A stretch of DNA of 8,447 nucleotides, from the NCBI RefSeq assembly GCF_937858865.1, contig NZ_CALLYO010000567.1, positions 1-8,447 of the forward strand, written 5' to 3'. Shown in pieces: positions 1-6,275 of this stretch. Each line of letters opens with the position of its first letter. Positions within the stretch are counted from its first letter, which is position 1. The notes beneath the pieces were generated by a model, which was not told where the DNA came from, did not search any database, and saw nothing but the letters and a program-made list of their open reading frames with translations. The position numbers and the translations under genes were made by a program. The DNA comes from an uncultured Amaricoccus sp. GTDB lineage: Bacteria; Pseudomonadota; Alphaproteobacteria; Rhodobacterales; Rhodobacteraceae.

Positions 1-558
1 GAGCCGCGCCGTCTCCTCGAGCTCCTCGGCCGCGAAGACGGCGTCGCGGAAGGTCTTCGCCGACACGACGGGCCCGTGGTTGGCGAGGAGGACAGCCGCC
101 GCGCCGGCAGCGCGGGCGGCGATCAGCGGCGCGACCTCGGCCGAGCCCGGGCGGGTGTAGGGGACGAGGGGGACGCGCCCGACCCGCATCACCACATAGG
201 GGGTGATCGGCGGGATGGCGTCCTCCGGGTCGGTGTCGGCGAGGCAGGAGAGCGCGGTGGCATAAGTCGAATGCAGGTGCACGACCGCGCCCGCCTGCGG
301 CCGGGCGCGGTAGAAGGCCATGTGCAGCGGCACCTCCTTGGTCGGCGGCTCGCCCGCGACATGCGCGCCGGAGGGGTCGAGCTTGGCGAGCCGGGCCGGC
401 TCGAGGAAGCCGAGGCAGCTGTTGGTCGGGGTGGCGAGGAAGCCGTCGGGCAGGCGCGCCGAGAGGTTGCCGGAGGAGCCCGCGGTCAGCCCGCGGGCGA
501 AGATCGAGGCGGCGAGCCGGCAGATCTCGTCGCGGAGCGCCCGCTCCTCGCCGGTCAT
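1..558 (-). CDS. otnC: 3-oxo-tetronate 4-phosphate decarboxylase (class II aldolase/adducin family), 3' end cut by window edge
   Basis: Predicted to decarboxylate 3-oxo-tetronate 4-phosphate to dihydroxyacetone phosphate and CO2, the last step of four-carbon acid-sugar breakdown in the cytoplasm. The 186 visible residues carry the class II aldolase signature: the phosphate-binding loop GSSGN at residues 27-31, TPTNS at 43-47, the catalytic glutamate E75 in KEVPLH, the metal ligands H94 and H96 in HLHSTY, and H161 in NHGP. E75, H94, H96 and H161 fall close to the positions of the equivalent residues in fuculose-1-phosphate aldolase. Family members are about 210-220 residues, so roughly 25-35 C-terminal residues are missing, including any stop codon. 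The ATG overlaps the otnK stop codon as ATGA (555-558), which fixes the start and suggests translational coupling. The fold alone would also fit a sugar-phosphate aldolase or epimerase; the neighbouring DUF1537 kinase and isomerase are what point to OtnC. Confidence 0.85.
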   Translation of the reverse strand, partial: MTGEERALRDEICRLAASIFARGLTAGSSGNLSARLPDGFLATPTNSCLGFLEPARLAKLDPSGAHVAGEPPTKEVPLHMAFYRARPQAGAVVHLHSTYATALSCLADTDPEDAIPPITPYVVMRVGRVPLVPYTRPGSAEVAPLIAARAAGAAAVLLANHGPVVSAKTFRDAVFAAEELEETARL

Positions 559-1799
559 CCCCGGCCCTCCAGCACCTCGAGCGCCCGGGCGAGGAAGTCG
601 TCGGCGCCGAAGTTCCCCGACTTCAGCGCCAGCGCCAGCCGCGGCGCGCCGAGGGTGGCGAGCGCCGGCACGCCGGGGTCGATCTCCGGCCCGATGGCGA
701 AGGCGGCCTTGCCGAGCGCGCCGGCTACCGCCCCCGAGGTCTCGCCGCCGGCGGCGACGAGACGCACGACGCCGCGCGCGACGGCCTCCCGGGCGAGGTC
801 GGCGAAGATGCCCTCGTAGCCGGCCGCCAGCCGCTCGCGGCCGTGGCGCGCCTGGGCGGCGGCGACCGCCTCGGGGGCGTCGCTCGAGGTCACCATCGGC
901 GCGGCGTCGCGGTTCGCCTCTATGAAGGCGAGGGCGCGGGCGAGGCCGGCCTCGGGGGCGAGCGCATCCTCGGCGGCGAGGCGCAGCGTCGGATGGGCGC
1001 GGGCGTACTCGGCCACCTGCCGGAGCGTCGCGGCCGAGCAGCTCCCGGCCAGCACCAGCGCCGGCCCCGGCTGCCCGGCGAAGCCGCCGGCGCCCCCGGC
1101 CGGGGCGATGCCGAAGTTGCCGGGCAGGCCGAGCAGGATGCCCGAGCCGCCGGTGACGAGCTGGTGGCCGCGCGCGGCCCGTCCGAGGCGCAGCAGGTCG
1201 TCGTCGTCGATCGCGTCGGCGACGACGAGCCGCACTCCCTGCCCGGCCAGGCGGGCCAGCGCCGCGTCGGCGTCGCCGCGCAGGGCGGCGAGCGGCAGGT
1301 GGCCGACCGGGAGCCGGGTCTGGTGGCCGAGCCAGCGGCGGAGGTCGGGGTCGGTCATCGGGGTCAGCGGGTGCTTCTCCATGCCCGACTCGCTCAGCAG
1401 CCGGTCGTGGACGAAGAGATGCCCCTGGTAGATCGTCCGCCCGGTGGCCGGAAAGGCCGGGCAGACCAGGGCGAGCGCGGCGCCGAGCTCGGCGAGCAGC
1501 GCCTCGGCCACCGGGCCGATGTTGCCCTCCCGCGTCGAGTCGAAGGTGGAGCAGTATTTGAAGGCGATCTGCTCCGCCCCCTGCCCGACCAGCCAGCGGC
1601 AGGCGGCGAGGGACTGCGCCACCGCCTCGGCGGCCGGCACCGAGCGGGTCTTGAGCGCGACGACGGCGGCGTCGATCCCCGGCGCCACGGCCCCCTCCGG
1701 CACGCCGGCATGGAGCAGCGTGCGGGCGCCGGCGCGGGCGAGGGTGTTGGCGGCGTCGCTCGAGCCGGTGAAGTCGTCGCCGATGACCCCGAGCCTCAT
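555..1799 (-). CDS. otnK: 3-oxo-tetronate kinase, four-carbon acid-sugar kinase family (DUF1537)
   Basis: Predicted to phosphorylate the C4 hydroxyl of 3-oxo-tetronate with ATP, giving the substrate of OtnC. The 414-residue length is typical of the family. The N-terminal sugar-binding domain opens with GDDFTGSSD at residues 7-15 and continues with KYCSTFDST at 81-89 and PAFPATGRT at 114-122. The C-terminal nucleotide-binding domain shows GSGI (218-221), GSCS (252-255), GGETSG (351-356) and KSGNFG (393-398). The reading frame is open a further 36 codons upstream into the permease gene, but that extension (an arginine/leucine-rich string) is a shadow. The ATG at 1799 gives the conserved MRLGVIGDD start and overlaps the permease stop as ATGA (1796-1799). 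The family also includes D-threonate kinase and kinases of other acid sugars. The otnC and otnI neighbours favour 3-oxo-tetronate, but homology alone does not settle substrate stereochemistry. Confidence 0.9.
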   Translation of the reverse strand: MRLGVIGDDFTGSSDAANTLARAGARTLLHAGVPEGAVAPGIDAAVVALKTRSVPAAEAVAQSLAACRWLVGQGAEQIAFKYCSTFDSTREGNIGPVAEALLAELGAALALVCPAFPATGRTIYQGHLFVHDRLLSESGMEKHPLTPMTDPDLRRWLGHQTRLPVGHLPLAALRGDADAALARLAGQGVRLVVADAIDDDDLLRLGRAARGHQLVTGGSGILLGLPGNFGIAPAGGAGGFAGQPGPALVLAGSCSAATLRQVAEYARAHPTLRLAAEDALAPEAGLARALAFIEANRDAAPMVTSSDAPEAVAAAQARHGRERLAAGYEGIFADLAREAVARGVVRLVAAGGETSGAVAGALGKAAFAIGPEIDPGVPALATLGAPRLALALKSGNFGADDFLARALEVLEGRG

Positions 1800-2740
1800 T
1801 CCTTCACGGCGCCCGTCATCGAGGAGACGTAATAGTCGACGAAGAAGGAGTAGAGGATGACGACCGGCAGCGAGCCGATCAGCGCGCCGGACATCAGCGC
1901 GCCCCATTCGTAGATGTCGCCGCGGACGAGCTCGGTCAGGACGCCGACCGGCACGGTCTTGTTCTCCGAGGAGGAGATGAAGGTCAGCGCGTAGATGAAC
2001 TCGTTCCAGGAGAGGGTGAAGGCGAAGATGCCGGCCGAGATCAGGCCGGGGATGGCGAGGGGCAGGATGACCTTGGTCAGGATCTGCCAGCGCGAGGCGC
2101 CGTCGACCAGCGCGCTCTCCTCGAGCTCGAAGGGGATCGAGCGGAAGTAGCCCATGAGCAGCCAGGTGCAGAAGGGGATGAGGAAGGTCGGATAGGTCAG
2201 GATCAGCGCGAGGCGGGAGTCGAAGATGCCGACCTGGAAGACGATGAAGGCGAGCGGGATGAAGAGGATCGAGGGCGGCACCAGGTAGGCGAGGAAGATC
2301 AGGAGCCCGGTGACCCGCGCGCCGGTGAAGCGCACCCGCTCGATGGCGTAGGCGGCGAAGACCGAGGCGGCGAGCGCCAGCACGGTCGAGGCGACCGAGA
2401 CCAGGATCGTGTTCCAGAGCCAGCCCGGATAGGAGGTCTCGAGGAAGAGGTACCTGATGTGCTCGAGCGTCGGCCCGACCACCCAGAAGGGGCTGTAGTC
2501 GGTGTAGTTGGTCAGCTGGTGGTTCGGCTTCACCGCCGTGATCGCCATCCAGTAGAAGGGGAAGAGCAGCACGAAGACGAAGACCGCCAGCGGCAGGTAG
2601 GTGACCAGGATCCGCCGCGGCAGGCTGTTGTACTGCTCCATGCCGACGATGTCGTCGACCGGGGCCTGGGCGGCGCGGGCGGCGGCGAGCGCCTCGGACA
2701 CGATCTCCTCCCCGACCTCGGCCCTGCGTTCCCCGGCCAT
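1796..2740 (-). CDS. Carbohydrate ABC transporter permease, MalG/UgpE type (CUT1 family)
   Basis: Second inner-membrane subunit of the importer encoded by this operon. The 314-residue protein has a hydrophilic N-terminus of about 40 residues and then six likely membrane segments, around residues 46-70, 110-133, 143-168, 175-197, 229-251 and 281-303. The cytoplasmic EAA loop that docks on the ATPase is EESALVDGA at 207-215, followed by the usual ILPL at 225-228. I chose the ATG at 2740 because it overlaps the upstream permease stop as TGATG (2738-2742). An internal ATG at residue 34 (2641) would give a protein nearer the usual 280 residues, so the true start is not fully certain. The frame is open far upstream through the other operon genes, but those residues are a high-GC shadow with no membrane-protein character. 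The 3' end overlaps otnK by four bases. Confidence 0.92.
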   Translation of the reverse strand: MAGERRAEVGEEIVSEALAAARAAQAPVDDIVGMEQYNSLPRRILVTYLPLAVFVFVLLFPFYWMAITAVKPNHQLTNYTDYSPFWVVGPTLEHIRYLFLETSYPGWLWNTILVSVASTVLALAASVFAAYAIERVRFTGARVTGLLIFLAYLVPPSILFIPLAFIVFQVGIFDSRLALILTYPTFLIPFCTWLLMGYFRSIPFELEESALVDGASRWQILTKVILPLAIPGLISAGIFAFTLSWNEFIYALTFISSSENKTVPVGVLTELVRGDIYEWGALMSGALIGSLPVVILYSFFVDYYVSSMTGAVKE

Positions 2741-3663
2741 CAGTCGCTCCCCCCCTGCTGCCACCTGCGCCGCTGCAGGCCGAAGAAGCTGAAGAGGATC
2801 GCCGCCAGCAGGAAGGGGATCATCGCCACCGCGATCGCCGCCCCCTCGCCGAGCTGCCCGCCGGGGATCGCCCGCTGGAAGGAGAGGGTCGCCATCAGGT
2901 GGGTCGCGTTCACCGGCCCGCCGCGGGTCAGCACGTAGATGAGCTGGAAGTCGGTGAAGGTGAAGAGCACCGAGAAGGTCATCACGACCGCGATGATCGG
3001 CGTCAGCAGCGGCAGCGTCACCCGCCGGAACCGCTGCCAGGCGGTGGCACCGTCGAGCGCCGCCGCCTCGTTCAGCGACTGCGGGATGGTCTGCAGCCCG
3101 GCGAGCAGCGAGATGGCGACGAAGGGGATGCCGCGCCAGACGTTGGCGGCGATCACCGACCATCGCGCGTTCCACGGCTCGCCGAGGAAGTTGATCGGCG
3201 CCGAGATCAGCCCCCACTTCATCAGCACCCAGGAGATGATCGAGAACTGGCTGTCGAATATCCACCAGAAGGCGAGCGCGGACAGCACCGTCGGCACCAC
3301 CCAGGGCAGCAGCACGATGGCGCGGAAGAAGTTCTTCAGCGGCAGCTTCTCGTTCAGGATCAGCGCCAGCCAGAGCCCGAGGCCGAACTTCAGCACCGAG
3401 GCGACCACGGTGTAGAAGATGGTGTTGAAGACCGACAGCCGGAAGACGCTGTCGTTGAAGAGCCAGATGTAATTCTCGAGCCCGACGAAGATGCCCTCGC
3501 GGCCGATCCGCGCGTCGGTGAAGCCGAGCCAGACGCCGAGCCCGAGCGGATAGGTGAGAAGGCAGAGCAGGAAGACCGCCGCCGGCAGCATGAAGATGAG
3601 CCCGAGGCCGTTGCGGCTCTCGGTCAGCCAGTAGATCAGGCCCCCGCGGCTGCTGCCCGCCAT
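2740..3663 (-). CDS. Carbohydrate ABC transporter permease, MalF/UgpA type (CUT1 family)
   Basis: First inner-membrane subunit of the importer, expected to pair with the MalG-type permease encoded directly after it. It has 307 residues, normal for UgpA-like proteins that lack the large periplasmic domain of enteric MalF. Six likely membrane segments lie near residues 20-48, 79-103, 113-136, 169-190, 219-245 and 274-296. The EAA motif begins at residue 199 (EAAALDGA, 199-206) and runs to the LPLL at 217-220, as expected for the ATPase-coupling helix. The start at 3663 is supported by an excellent ribosome binding site, GGAGGTGA at 3667-3674 on the minus strand. The gene is separated from the binding-protein gene by 54 bases that contain a strong stem-loop, and it overlaps the next permease by one base. 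Confidence 0.92.
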   Translation of the reverse strand: MAGSSRGGLIYWLTESRNGLGLIFMLPAAVFLLCLLTYPLGLGVWLGFTDARIGREGIFVGLENYIWLFNDSVFRLSVFNTIFYTVVASVLKFGLGLWLALILNEKLPLKNFFRAIVLLPWVVPTVLSALAFWWIFDSQFSIISWVLMKWGLISAPINFLGEPWNARWSVIAANVWRGIPFVAISLLAGLQTIPQSLNEAAALDGATAWQRFRRVTLPLLTPIIAVVMTFSVLFTFTDFQLIYVLTRGGPVNATHLMATLSFQRAIPGGQLGEGAAIAVAMIPFLLAAILFSFFGLQRRRWQQGGSD

Positions 3664-3666
3664 CCG

Positions 3667-3674
3667 TCACCTCC
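3667..3674 (-). promoter_or_regulatory. Strong ribosome binding site of the MalF-type permease
   Basis: On the minus strand this reads GGAGGTGA, with six bases from the GGAGG core to the ATG at 3663. It decides the start of the permease and gives ribosomes a fresh entry point just after the intercistronic stem-loop. Confidence 0.75.
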
Positions 3675-3683
3675 CCGGAAAGG

Positions 3684-3708
3684 GCCGGCGGGCGGGACGC
3701 CCGCCGGC
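3684..3708 (-). promoter_or_regulatory. Intercistronic stem-loop between solute-binding protein and permease genes
   Basis: A perfect 11-bp GC-only inverted repeat: GCCGGCGGGCG at 3684-3694 and CGCCCGCCGGC at 3698-3708, with a three-base loop. On the transcribed minus strand it begins nine bases after the binding-protein stop codon and ends nine bases before the permease ribosome binding site. No run of U follows, so it is not a convincing intrinsic terminator. In many sugar ABC operons a hairpin in this position protects the binding-protein mRNA from 3' decay or partly ends transcription, giving more binding protein than permease. That role is inferred here. Confidence 0.7.
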
Positions 3709-3717
3709 ATGGCCGTC

Positions 3718-5022
3718 TCAGCCGTAGTAGCGGCCCGCCCGCTTGGCGGCGTTGGCGATCGCGTCGTCGGCCGAGGCCTGGCCGGTGACCGCCTCGGCGA
3801 ACATGTCGACGAGGACGTAGTCGGCCATCACCCCGGCCGAGGCGTAGCCGAGCGGCCCGGCGTAGCCGTTCGGGCGCAGCGTGGCCGAGGCCTTGGCATA
3901 GGGCGCGTGGATCGGGTTCGAGGTCCAGACCGGGTTGTCGGCGAAGCCCTTGGCCGCGCCGCAGCAATAGGCGTTCGCCCCCTCGATCCAGGCGTTCATC
4001 CGCCCGGTGTCGTACATCCACGCCAGGTAGGCCATCGCCGCCTGCGGGTACTTGGTGTGGTTGAAGATCGAGATCGAGGTGGTCTGGTGCAGCTCGACCG
4101 ACTCGCCCACCGGGCCGATCGGCAGGTTCACCGTGCGGATGTCCTCGGCGATCTCGGCCATCGCCGGGTCGTTCTTGGCGGCATAGTAGAGCGAGACGCC
4201 GTTCGCCGTCAGCGACACCTGCCCGGCCAGGAAGGCGCGGTTGTTGTTGATGTCGAGCCAGCTCTCGGTGCCGGGGATGAAGGTGGCGTAGAGCTGCTTG
4301 GCGTACTCGATCGCCGCGCGGGTCTCGGCGCTGTCGATGCCGACGGTCGAATCCTCGTTGATCATCCTGCCGCCGTGGCTCCACAGCAGCCAGTGGGCGT
4401 AGTTGTTGCCGTCGCCGACCGCCTTGCCGTGCGGGAAGCCGGCGGGCGTGCCCTTGGCCTGCAGCGCCTTGCAGAGCTCGAGGAAGCCCGCGGTGTCGTT
4501 CGGGAACTCGGAGAAGCCCGCCGCCTCCATGTGGCTCTGCCGGTAGCAGATGGCGTTGCCGATGGCGCAGAGCGGCATGGCGATGAAGCGGTCGTTGTGC
4601 ACGGCATAGCCGCGCGGGCCGTCGTACCAGCCGCCGTTGGCCGCCCCGACCGCCTCGGCGAGCTCGGTCACGTCGACGAGCTTGTCGGGATACTGGAAGG
4701 GGTCGTCGAACCAGCTCATCACCATGTCGGGGCCCGAGCCGACGTTGGCGGCGACCGCCGCCTTGGGCCGCACGTCCTCCCAGCTCTCCTGGTCGACCTG
4801 CACCTGCACGCCGGTCGCCTCGGTGAAGGCGCGGGTGTTGGCGTTCCAGGCCTCCTCCTCCGACTTCACGAAGGGCACCCAGCGCAGCAGGCGCAGCGAG
4901 GCGCCTTCCTCGGGCGTGTAGGTCGGCACCTCCTGGGCGAAGGCGCGCGGGATGCCGAGGGCGCTGGCCGCGGCCAGCCCGGCGGCGCCGGCCATCAGGT
5001 CGCGGCGGGTGATGTTGCTCAT
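3718..5022 (-). CDS. Tat-exported extracellular solute-binding protein, family 1 (sugar ABC importer)
   Basis: Periplasmic receptor that should capture the transported compound and deliver it to the permease pair. The 434-residue protein starts with a twin-arginine signal: TRRDLM at residues 5-10, a hydrophobic alanine/leucine stretch, and a likely signal peptidase cut after AFA at 27-29. The mature part has the size and layout of MalE/UgpB-type proteins, for example GSGPDMVMSWFDDP at 95-108 and the hinge-proximal FLAGQVSLTANG at 264-275. Five cysteines (152, 159, 184 and the adjacent pair 353-354) are unusual for a periplasmic sugar-binding protein. The start is set by a near-perfect ribosome binding site eight bases upstream. 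The ligand cannot be read from the sequence. From the kinase and decarboxylase in the same operon I infer a C4 acid sugar such as threonate or erythronate, or a conjugate releasing one. Confidence 0.92.
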   Translation of the reverse strand: MSNITRRDLMAGAAGLAAASALGIPRAFAQEVPTYTPEEGASLRLLRWVPFVKSEEEAWNANTRAFTEATGVQVQVDQESWEDVRPKAAVAANVGSGPDMVMSWFDDPFQYPDKLVDVTELAEAVGAANGGWYDGPRGYAVHNDRFIAMPLCAIGNAICYRQSHMEAAGFSEFPNDTAGFLELCKALQAKGTPAGFPHGKAVGDGNNYAHWLLWSHGGRMINEDSTVGIDSAETRAAIEYAKQLYATFIPGTESWLDINNNRAFLAGQVSLTANGVSLYYAAKNDPAMAEIAEDIRTVNLPIGPVGESVELHQTTSISIFNHTKYPQAAMAYLAWMYDTGRMNAWIEGANAYCCGAAKGFADNPVWTSNPIHAPYAKASATLRPNGYAGPLGYASAGVMADYVLVDMFAEAVTGQASADDAIANAAKRAGRYYG

Positions 5023-5030
5023 CGGATGTA

Positions 5031-5038
5031 ACCTCCTT
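5031..5038 (-). promoter_or_regulatory. Consensus ribosome binding site of the solute-binding protein gene
   Basis: The minus strand reads AAGGAGGT, a full eight-base match to the 16S rRNA anti-Shine-Dalgarno sequence, and is followed by eight bases before the ATG at 5022. It is the strongest such site in the operon, which fits the need for excess binding protein over membrane subunits. Confidence 0.8.
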
Positions 5039-5091
5039 GTTCGCGGGATTGGGATTTGATCGAGCGGCGGCGGCCCCGCAGCCGCGCGCCT

Positions 5092-6147
5092 TCAGGCCGA
5101 GAGGCGCGCCCCCGAGCCTGCATCGAAGAGGTGGGTCGCCTCGGCGTCGACGCGCACGCGGATCTCCTCGCCGGGCGCCGCCCGCACCCGCTCGCGGAAG
5201 ACCCCGACGATCTCGGTCGCGCCGATATGGCCGAGGACGTGCGTCTCCGAGCCGGTGGGCTCGACGACCTCCACCCGCAGCGGCACCTCGCCGCCGAGGT
5301 GCATGGATTCGGGGCGCAGGCCGTAGACGACCGGCCCGCCCGGCGCCGCGGCGGGCGGCCGCGCCACCGGCAGCGCGATCCCGTCGCCGGTCACGAAGCC
5401 GCCGTCGGCCAGCCGCCCGGTCAGCATGTTCATCGCCGGCGAGCCGATGAAGCCGGCGACGAAGAGGTTGGCCGGCTGGTCGTAGAGCTCGAGCGGCGCG
5501 CCGATCTGCTCGACCCGGCCGTCGTGCATGACGACGATCTTGTCGGCCATCGTCATCGCCTCGATCTGGTCGTGGGTGACGTAGACCGTCGTCGTCTTCA
5601 GCCGCTGGTGCAGGTTCTTGATCTCGGCCCGCATCGAGACGCGCAGCTTGGCGTCGAGGTTCGAGAGCGGCTCGTCGAACAGGAAGACCTGCGGGTCGCG
5701 CACGATGGCGCGCCCCATGGCGACGCGCTGGCGCTGGCCGCCGGAGAGCTGGCGCGGGTAGCGCTCGAGCAGGTTGGAGAGCCCGAGGATCTCGGCGGCC
5801 GGCTTCACCCGCGAGGTGATCTCGGCCTTGGGCGCGCCCTTCAGGGTCAGCGAGAAGGCCATGTTCTCGGCGACGGTGAGATGCGGGTAGAGCGCGTAGT
5901 TCTGGAACACCATGGCGATGTCCCGCTCCTTCGGCGGCAGGTCGTTCACCACCCGGTCGCCGATGCGGATCTCGCCCGAGGTCACATGCTCGAGCCCGGC
6001 CAGCATGCGGAGCAGCGTCGACTTGCCGCAACCGGAGGGGCCGACGAGGACGACGAACTCGCCCTCCGCGATGTCGATCGAGACGCCGTGCAGCACTTCC
6101 ACCGGGCCGAAGGACTTTCGCAGGTCGCGGATGGTGACCTCAGCCAT
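5092..6147 (-). CDS. ABC transporter ATP-binding protein, MalK/UgpC type with TOBE domain
   Basis: Energises the CUT1 importer encoded in the rest of this operon; two copies would bind the EAA loops of the permease pair on the cytoplasmic face. The 351 residues show every ATPase motif intact: Walker [10 protein letters not shown] at 36-44, Q-loop glutamine 82, signature LSGGQ at 134-138, Walker B VFLFDE at 154-159, D-loop SNLD at 162-165 and switch histidine 192. A C-terminal regulatory/TOBE region follows from about residue 235, with YGLRPE at 275-280. The start at 6147 gives the conserved MAEVTIRDL opening and has a GGGGAGG ribosome binding site at 6158-6164. It is the first gene of the operon; in many CUT1 operons the ATPase gene comes last or is absent. 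The gap to the binding-protein gene is 69 bases. Confidence 0.93.
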   Translation of the reverse strand: MAEVTIRDLRKSFGPVEVLHGVSIDIAEGEFVVLVGPSGCGKSTLLRMLAGLEHVTSGEIRIGDRVVNDLPPKERDIAMVFQNYALYPHLTVAENMAFSLTLKGAPKAEITSRVKPAAEILGLSNLLERYPRQLSGGQRQRVAMGRAIVRDPQVFLFDEPLSNLDAKLRVSMRAEIKNLHQRLKTTTVYVTHDQIEAMTMADKIVVMHDGRVEQIGAPLELYDQPANLFVAGFIGSPAMNMLTGRLADGGFVTGDGIALPVARPPAAAPGGPVVYGLRPESMHLGGEVPLRVEVVEPTGSETHVLGHIGATEIVGVFRERVRAAPGEEIRVRVDAEATHLFDAGSGARLSA

Positions 6148-6177
6148 GCGAGCCTTTCCTCCCCTTTCGTTGCGCGC

Positions 6178-6206
6178 ACGGTAGCGGGGCGCCCGACCTG
6201 CCGCAA
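6178..6206 (-). promoter_or_regulatory. Candidate housekeeping promoter of the ABC-otnKC operon
   Basis: On the minus strand a -35-like TTGCGG (6201-6206) and a -10-like TACCGT (6178-6183) are separated by exactly 17 bases. Each matches three of six consensus positions: TTG of the -35, and the first, second and last bases of the -10, which are the best conserved. Transcription would begin near 6171, leaving a leader of about 24 bases that holds the ATPase ribosome binding site. This is pattern matching in GC-rich DNA and is tentative. Confidence 0.4.
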
Positions 6207-6239
6207 CCCGCCTTGCCTCTCGCGCGGCGGCGGGGGAGG

Positions 6240-6259
6240 CTGGCGCCGACCATTGCCAG
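6240..6259. promoter_or_regulatory. Inverted repeat, possible operator in the divergent intergenic region
   Basis: CTGGC at 6240-6244 and GCCAG at 6255-6259 form a 5-bp inverted repeat with a ten-base spacer, ending one base before the otnI ribosome binding site. The spacing would suit a dimeric repressor contacting two successive major grooves. Arms this short arise easily by chance in GC-rich DNA, and no regulator gene is in the window. Confidence 0.2.
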
Positions 6260-6275
6260 AGGGGAGACGGGCGCG

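Noticed and set aside
843..1832. A 329-codon plus-strand open frame opposite otnK
   Set aside because: otnK on the minus strand carries all the DUF1537 motifs; the plus-strand frame is an antisense shadow of its codon bias.
2899..5031. A 710-codon open frame on the plus strand opposite the binding protein and permease genes
   Set aside because: Its protein is a low-complexity mix of histidine, arginine, glycine, glutamate and valine that mirrors codon bias of the real minus-strand genes. No ribosome binding site or domain supports it.
5065..5086. GC-rich GCGGC/GCCGC stem between the ATPase and binding-protein genes as a terminator
   Set aside because: The stem is only five base pairs, there is no T-run, and the surrounding DNA is naturally rich in such repeats.
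1796..6031. A single 1411-codon open frame on the minus strand spanning the whole transporter
   Set aside because: Only its last 314 codons, the MalG-type permease, are real. The rest runs in another frame through the ATPase, binding protein and first permease and is arginine/proline-rich with no family motifs, a usual effect of GC-rich DNA lacking stop codons.
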